Program-made: the position numbers and the translations under genes | In this document: in pieces, positions 5,908 to 9,823 of the stretch | Layout: every line of letters starts with the position of its first letter | How positions within the stretch are numbered: position 1 is the stretch's first letter | Source: JAAYAY01 sp964429355 | Lineage (GTDB): Bacteria; Planctomycetota; Planctomycetia; Pirellulales; Thermoguttaceae | Assembly: GCA_964429355.1 (NCBI GenBank) | Contig: CAYSCH010000352.1 | Span: 1 to 9,823 of the forward strand | DNA length: 9,823 nt | Reading direction: 5' to 3' | Notes under the pieces: generated by a model | Told to the model about the DNA's origin: nothing | The model's database searches: none | What the model saw: only the letters and a program-made list of their open reading frames with translations

Positions 5908-6429
5908 CTATGTCCCGTCGCCTTCAGCGATACTCTCACTTTTTTTAGGTAGCTCTCCGATCTTGCTCGCTGGTACCGACAAGTCCTCCTTCAAGCTAAC
6001 CCTGACCCGCCCCTCTTCAGCAAGATAGTCTATCCGCGTACCCTTGACCAACTCAAGCATCAATTCGTCGTCCCTTGGTGGAACATCGTCGTCTACAAGT
6101 TCGGTTACGATCTCCCGTACGCCAAACCTGTTCCCATCATTTCTTCCGCCGCTGAGAACTACAGAACGCCCTGGAAACCAATTTCCACTCTTCAACGGGC
6201 GCGCTTCTGTCATGAACATCTGCACGATTGGCTGGCCCGATGGGCCAAATTCGGCGAACTCCACGGGCAGGTATCCACGCTCGGGCGCGAATACATACTT
6301 CGCGGCAACGCGATCCGCTGAATGAAACTCCACCAGTATCAGCCCCTCGCCACGCTCACCCACTACATACCGGGCGGTTAAAGGTCGACCCCCAGCAAGC
6401 CACCAGATGTTACCGAAGGATGGGCACTG
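5908..6429 (-). pseudogene. C-terminal part of an unrecognised beta-rich protein, start missing
   Basis: The minus-strand frame is open from 6429 (after a TGA at 6432-6430) to a TAG at 5910-5908, about 173 codons. The earliest usable start, a GTG at 6363, would give 151 aa, but it falls in the middle of protein-like sequence (WWLAGGRPLTARYVVGERG) and has no Shine-Dalgarno. The product has alternating beta patches, including YVFAPERGYLPVEF, NWFPGRSVV and a closing LELVKGTRIDYLAEEGRVRV. That order loosely resembles the C-terminal half of secreted planctomycete proteins distantly like LolA/outer-membrane-lipoprotein-sorting proteins. This is an impression and was not checked. With no start and no signal peptide it is probably 5'-deleted. 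It is convergent with the stub region and divergent from the 6439 ORF. Confidence 0.45.
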
Positions 6430-6438
6430 TCAATCGCA

Positions 6439-6846
6439 ATGGTTCGAAAGGGGGTCTTACTGAGCGTTGTCGTTCACCTAAATCGCCCTGTCTCTGCTCA
6501 GGCAAATTGTCCCCCGGCTGGTTATGCGGACAGCGTAACGGCGAAATCCGATGACAGATTCGACTTGTCGTTTGGCTCGTGCGGATTGCCGTCCATGCTC
6601 TGCATCGGATGCTTCGGCGATAACCATCACGTCATCATACTTCGCGTGTACGATGACACGCCTCCGTACACGATCCCGCAACTTGCTGAGTACCCGCCAA
6701 GAGAAATCAGAGAATCTCTGACTTTCTTCCGAGGCGCCCAAACGAGTTGCTGGACAGTTGTGATCAGCGCAACCACTTATCTGCAAGGCAGTTGCGGATA
6801 TTGCGGCTCCTGGGTTGCCGACGTATCGCCGCATCACCGAGCTTAA
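6439..6846 (+). CDS. Small cysteine-rich secreted hypothetical protein
   Basis: I do not recognise this 135-aa ORF. Residues 1-20 look like a short signal peptide (MVRKGVLLSVVV, then cleavage after PVSA). The mature part has seven cysteines, including CIGC (55-58) and CGYC (118-121), which suggests disulfides or metal binding outside the cytoplasm. There is no strong Shine-Dalgarno; GAAGGA at 6415-6420 is too far away. It starts just beyond the broken 5' end of the minus-strand remnant and ends 131 nt before the TPR gene start. The moderate length, absence of family similarity and lack of initiation signals leave real doubt that it is expressed. It could be a fragment of a larger secreted protein. 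Confidence 0.35.
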   Translation: MVRKGVLLSVVVHLNRPVSAQANCPPAGYADSVTAKSDDRFDLSFGSCGLPSMLCIGCFGDNHHVIILRVYDDTPPYTIPQLAEYPPREIRESLTFFRGAQTSCWTVVISATTYLQGSCGYCGSWVADVSPHHRA

Positions 6847-6963
6847 TGCGGTCGCGATATTGGAGTAGACACACCCCTATTGATAGCAGAGAATCCATGG
6901 ATCTACTTTCGGGGTGGTGGGTACCGTTGGAACGGTTGCCACGTGAGTTAGCTCTCGGTGCAT

Positions 6964-6969
6964 GGAGGT
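6964..6969 (+). promoter_or_regulatory. Shine-Dalgarno deciding the TPR gene start
   Basis: GGAGGT ends 8 nt before the ATG at 6978, which also begins a clean signal peptide. The same frame is open 77 codons further upstream (to 6747), with an ATG at 6897. Those starts lack such a site and would bury the signal peptide. Confidence 0.75.
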
Positions 6970-6977
6970 ATCAAGAT

Positions 6978-8252
6978 ATGAAGGCATATGTTCAGATCAC
7001 CTTCTTGATTGTGATGCAGTTTCTGATCTGCCAGGCGGCTGCGGATGAGTTGGCCATCACCCAAGCTGAGGCTCTTGCAGCGTTCGAGCGAGGCAAGGGG
7101 CTGCTTGCGGCAGGAAAGGTCGACGAAGCGATCCAGGAACTCGAACGAGGCACCCAGTCAGCGGAGAAGGAAGTGTTAGCTCGGGCGAATCTCGCTCGGG
7201 CTTATTTCACGAAAGGAGAGGCCGAGCAAGCCAAGGAAACGGCGGCTGAAGCAGTGTTCTTGGGAGGCCAACGCATTCGGGAAGCAGTTGCCGACAAGAC
7301 AATCGCGGCCCAATTGTATGTGGATCGAGGGTTCGCCTGGCTCGTGAGACGGGAAGTTCTGGGCGAAGAACTGGCAAAGACAGATAGCCCGTACGATGGT
7401 GACGGATTGCTGCAGACTGCCATTGAGGACTTCGAACATGCAATTGAATTGGATGCTGAGTGTTTTCATGCCTACCGGTTGATGGCGTCGGCACAGTTTT
7501 CTCTCGGCAGGTACGGAAAGTCGATCGAGGCCTGCGACAAAGCTATTGAACTGCAACCGCACTGCCTTGAACTCTACTCCTATAAGGCATACGCCTGTCT
7601 TGAAAGCCAGAGGGGACGCGCACTTGGAGGCGCGTTGTTTTGGGTATTGTCCAAGGCGAGTGAAGAGGGGGAAGAGTTGCTGCCCGAGGACGCGGCAAAT
7701 GCACTTAGGCTGTCGTTGATACAAACGGTGGGTTCTCGGGGATGGCCGGAAGCGTTAACCGCCTGCAACAGCGCTCTTGAGATTGAGCCGGAGAATCCTC
7801 AGTTCTTGTTGCTGCGAGCACGTGCGTATGAGATGGCAGAGATGCATGACAAGGCGATTGCCGACTGCAACAAGGTGATCGAACTCGAACCCATGAACTC
7901 GTCTGCGTATCTGTCTCGAGCAGAACTGTTGATTCAGAGCAATGATCTATGCGCGGCCCTGGGGGACTATGAAAAAGCGGCTCGACTCGATCCGCGTTCC
8001 ATAGCCCAACCACGCTGGGTTACTTGTTTGTACGTGTTCCAAGAGGGGTTCGGCTGCATTCCCGAAGACAAGGTTATGATTCTCGTGGAACGGATCTGCG
8101 CCGCAGCCCCGAATGTCGGGGAAGTCTATCTTCTTCGATCGCTCTTCAACAGGGTCTACGAGCATCAGGAAGCTGCTGACAAGGCGTATAAGAAGGCGTT
8201 CGACGTTGGGCTGTCTGTGGCATCCAGGGAGTATTTCAAGGAGATAGAGTGA
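6978..8252 (+). CDS. Secreted tetratricopeptide-repeat (TPR) protein
   Basis: This 424-aa protein should act as an exported scaffold of helical repeats. Residues 1-22 are a Sec signal peptide (MKAYVQ, hydrophobic core FLIVMQFLI, then AAA-DE as the likely cleavage). Cys18 is not in a proper lipobox. TPR-like helix pairs cover about 31-98, 145-210, 255-340 and 384-415. Clear examples are AFERGKGLLAAGKVDEAIQE, SAQFSLGRYGKSIEACDKAI, ARAYEMAEMHDKAIADCNKV and AELLIQSNDLCAALGDYEKA, most ending in the A-x-x-L-x-P turn. The region 215-250 is an insertion without repeat character. The start at 6978 rests on GGAGGT plus the signal peptide. The partner is unknown and no enzymatic motif was seen. One copy of the 45-bp repeat begins 7 nt after the stop. 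Confidence 0.85.
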   Translation: MKAYVQITFLIVMQFLICQAAADELAITQAEALAAFERGKGLLAAGKVDEAIQELERGTQSAEKEVLARANLARAYFTKGEAEQAKETAAEAVFLGGQRIREAVADKTIAAQLYVDRGFAWLVRREVLGEELAKTDSPYDGDGLLQTAIEDFEHAIELDAECFHAYRLMASAQFSLGRYGKSIEACDKAIELQPHCLELYSYKAYACLESQRGRALGGALFWVLSKASEEGEELLPEDAANALRLSLIQTVGSRGWPEALTACNSALEIEPENPQFLLLRARAYEMAEMHDKAIADCNKVIELEPMNSSAYLSRAELLIQSNDLCAALGDYEKAARLDPRSIAQPRWVTCLYVFQEGFGCIPEDKVMILVERICAAAPNVGEVYLLRSLFNRVYEHQEAADKAYKKAFDVGLSVASREYFKEIE

Positions 8253-8259
8253 TAGGAGC

Positions 8260-8304
8260 GGGGTCGGCTCTTGATTCTGGGCGCACCGGTGTCGCGTTTG
8301 CCGA
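8260..8304 (+). repeat. Copy 1 of a 45-bp intergenic direct repeat
   Basis: This segment matches 8853-8897 at 42 of 45 positions in the same orientation. Its core is bounded by TCGGC (8264-8268) and GCCGA (8300-8304), which are inverted copies of each other, so the unit could fold into a stem-loop. It begins 7 nt after the TPR gene stop. On the minus strand it could encode KRDTGAPRIKSR, but that frame is not part of any credible gene. Confidence 0.8.
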
Positions 8305-8488
8305 GATTGTTCCAAGAACCGAAGGTTTGAGGGGCCCTTGGTTGGAGCCGTTTTATCCAGCTACTTGACTCCACTAGCAGTGCCGCTCTATCCTACACGC
8401 GTATTCGGCCTGGTGTCCCAGGGGCTGCACTGCGGTCCACAGGTGATAGACGGAGACTTCCCTGGCAATGCTCTCGTGAGAGACCCAA

Positions 8489-8800
8489 ATGAAGTGCAGT
8501 ATCTGCGGGGGCGATCTGGAGAAAGGGCTTGCACAGATTCACGGCACATGGCCGGGATTCTTCTTGCTTGGATTCTCTTATCAGCCGTTGTTCTTTCGAG
8601 TAGGGCAGGGACACGAAGAATGTCTTATCGAACCGGATTTGGATTATGAAGCGTTCTTCTGCCGAGGGTGCAAGCTTGTCATCCTCCGCACCGATCCCAC
8701 ACCATCGCGCCTATTTGTTCAAGAGCAGTGCCAAAGCTGTGGAAAGCCGATTCGATCAGACTTCAACTATTGCGACCAATGTGGTCAGCGTCTCAAGTAG
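8489..8800 (+). CDS. Small protein with two zinc ribbons (DUF6487-like plus C-terminal ribbon)
   Basis: The 103-aa cytoplasmic protein starts MKCSICGGDLEKG. The first CxxC pair (C3, C6) together with C58 and C61 (FFCRGCKLVI) forms the pattern of DUF6487-type zinc-binding proteins, with a hydrophobic insert between (WPGFFLLGF). A second ribbon, C81-x2-C84-x10-C95-x2-C98, has the standard spacing and ends CGQRLK. The eight cysteines should bind two zinc ions. The role is unknown; such ribbons often mediate protein or nucleic-acid contacts. The ATG at 8489 has only a weak purine run (GAGAG) upstream. It is flanked on both sides by copies of the 45-bp repeat. The N-terminal family name is from memory of the pattern. 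Confidence 0.75.
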   Translation: MKCSICGGDLEKGLAQIHGTWPGFFLLGFSYQPLFFRVGQGHEECLIEPDLDYEAFFCRGCKLVILRTDPTPSRLFVQEQCQSCGKPIRSDFNYCDQCGQRLK

Positions 8801-8852
8801 TGCTGCACCATTAGGCCAGCGAATGAGGCCGAGTTGCCTTCAGGGTTGGACT

Positions 8853-8897
8853 GGGTTCGGCTCTTGATTCTGGGCGTGCCGGTGTCGCGTTTGCCGA
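8853..8897 (+). repeat. Copy 2 of the 45-bp intergenic direct repeat
   Basis: It matches 8260-8304 with three substitutions (GCGTGCC for GCGCACC, and GGTT for GGGT at the left). The TCGGC...GCCGA ends are preserved. It lies 52 nt after the zinc-ribbon gene stop, again downstream of a plus-strand gene, and 140 nt before the glycosidase start. Confidence 0.8.
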
Positions 8898-9023
8898 AGT
8901 CCTTCGTCAACCATGGCAGAAAAGTAGTAAGGCAATGTTCTCGTCCGGCGTTTGATGCGGTAGGGCCTTCCCAACTACCCGTCGCGCAGGGACGCCCCGA
9001 GAAAGCACGGATGAACGGCACAA

Positions 9024-9029
9024 AAGGAG
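9024..9029 (+). promoter_or_regulatory. Shine-Dalgarno of the glycosidase gene
   Basis: AAGGAG ends 8 nt before the ATG at 9038, which opens a signal peptide. This supports the chosen start. Confidence 0.7.
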
Positions 9030-9037
9030 CATCAACC

Positions 9038-9823
9038 ATGAGGAAGGCGACACTGCAAGAGGGATTCGCGATTGTTGCTGTGGCCCTGTGGTCTGCATCG
9101 ACAGTGGTCGGGAGCGCTGCGGAAGCCGAGAAGCCGGACCAAGGAGCTACCATTCCGTTTGGGCTCAATGGGGTCCCGAGTCAAGATCGCGTGGCGGACC
9201 GGGCCATCGCCGAGGAGTTTCAACTCGATTTCTTCACCACGATTTTTCCGTGGAAGGAGCCCCAGCCGGGAGCGTATTTCTGGAAAGAACTTGCAGACGA
9301 AGATCCGTTCAAGAAACACTTGCAGAGCCTGAAGCAACAGGGTTATGTCGTCGCGCTTACGAATACAGCCGTTCACATGGACCATAAACATCTCCCCAAG
9401 TACCTGGAGGGAAAGCCTTTTGACGATCCAGAGCTGCTTGAGCGTTGGGAAGCCTTTCTGCGAGCCTTCCTGGCCGAATACGGCGACTCCATCGATTTTC
9501 TGAATCTGGGCAACGAGGTTGGCAGCTATTTTGGAGGCCATCGGGAGGAGTGGCCGGCATACCTGACCTTTGTGCGAAAGGGCGCCGAGGTCGTTCACGA
9601 GGCACGGCCGAAGATTCGCGTCGGCGTGACGCTCAGTTGCAGCGGTGCCGCAGACTATTGGCCGGACCTCGAACCGTATTGCGATTATCTTGTCTTCAAC
9701 TACTACACGCCCAACAGCTCCCTGGGTAAATCTCCTACGGCCGAGGCACTCGATCCGGACGATCCCAACTATTTCGCCGTCACCCTGGAAGGCATGTTGC
9801 GTCTGGCGGGAGCCAAACCGGTG
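9038..9823 (+). CDS. Secreted glycoside hydrolase, clan GH-A-like TIM barrel (partial, runs off the right edge)
   Basis: The frame is open for 262 codons to the window end. Residues 1-30 are a signal peptide (MRKATLQEG, hydrophobic AIVAVALWSA, cleavage near GSAAEA). The rest reads as the first half of a (beta/alpha)8 barrel: FFTTIFPWKEPQPGAYFW, then QQGYVVALTNTAVH, then DFLNLGNEVGSYF, RVGVTLSC and YLVFNYYTP. N159-E160 at the end of the presumed strand 4 is the Asn-Glu pair carrying the acid/base Glu in clan GH-A retaining glycosidases. The nucleophile Glu (strand 7) lies beyond the window. The exact family and substrate cannot be told from this half. The product would act outside the cytoplasm, plausibly on polysaccharide. 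AAGGAG supports the start. No polysaccharide-utilisation neighbours are visible upstream. Confidence 0.78.
   Translation, partial: MRKATLQEGFAIVAVALWSASTVVGSAAEAEKPDQGATIPFGLNGVPSQDRVADRAIAEEFQLDFFTTIFPWKEPQPGAYFWKELADEDPFKKHLQSLKQQGYVVALTNTAVHMDHKHLPKYLEGKPFDDPELLERWEAFLRAFLAEYGDSIDFLNLGNEVGSYFGGHREEWPAYLTFVRKGAEVVHEARPKIRVGVTLSCSGAADYWPDLEPYCDYLVFNYYTPNSSLGKSPTAEALDPDDPNYFAVTLEGMLRLAGAKPV

Noticed and set aside
6228..6554. A 108-codon plus-strand ORF overlapping the minus-strand remnant
   Set aside because: Its product is basic and low in hydrophobic residues, resembles nothing, and sits opposite sequence with clear protein-like character on the minus strand.
8338..8649. A 103-codon plus-strand ORF overlapping the two-ribbon gene
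   Set aside because: The overlapping frame at 8489 has eight cysteines in canonical zinc-ribbon spacing. This frame has no such features.
8260..8904. CRISPR array, because of the repeated 45-bp unit
   Set aside because: There are only two copies, about 590 bp apart, with a real gene between them. There is no regular spacer pattern and no cas gene.

Overview
The window looks like a chromosomal segment of a Planctomycetota bacterium (inference, moderate confidence). The reasons are the large poly-HAMP chemoreceptor beside a lone cheW, small secreted TPR, zinc-ribbon and DUF3592-type proteins with wide spacers, a secreted clan GH-A type glycosidase, and clear Shine-Dalgarno sites on only some genes. 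No rRNA, tRNA, CRISPR array, transposase or integrase was seen.

Layout. (1) 1-4007 is a signalling block. The first 64 codons of a sensory protein run leftward off the window edge (start at 193, minus strand). Across a roughly 360-nt spacer lies a divergent 875-aa methyl-accepting chemotaxis protein, followed after a perfect 14-bp hairpin by cheW. The receptor has a zinc-binding CZB signature between its two membrane segments and about six HAMP-like units before the signalling hairpin. (2) About 4008-6846 is accessory DNA with small, partial or decayed genes: a SUKH (SMI1/KNR4) protein lacking its N-terminal part, a mini zinc-ribbon ORF, a DUF3592 membrane protein, an imperfect-palindrome region resembling an integron attC site, a 26-codon stub that looks like the start of a UPF0316/DUF2179 membrane protein, a minus-strand gene with no start, and a small cysteine-rich secreted ORF. 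(3) 6978-8800 holds a secreted TPR protein and a two-zinc-ribbon protein. Each is followed by a copy of a 45-bp direct repeat. (4) 9038-9823 is the 5' part of a secreted glycoside hydrolase, cut by the window end after the predicted acid/base Glu.

The MCP and CheW should work together: the receptor hairpin binds CheW, which links it to a CheA kinase encoded elsewhere. The other genes show no evident shared pathway. The most unusual items are the apparently extracytoplasmic CZB poly-HAMP receptor, the attC-like site with its truncated cassette-like gene, and the paired intergenic repeat.
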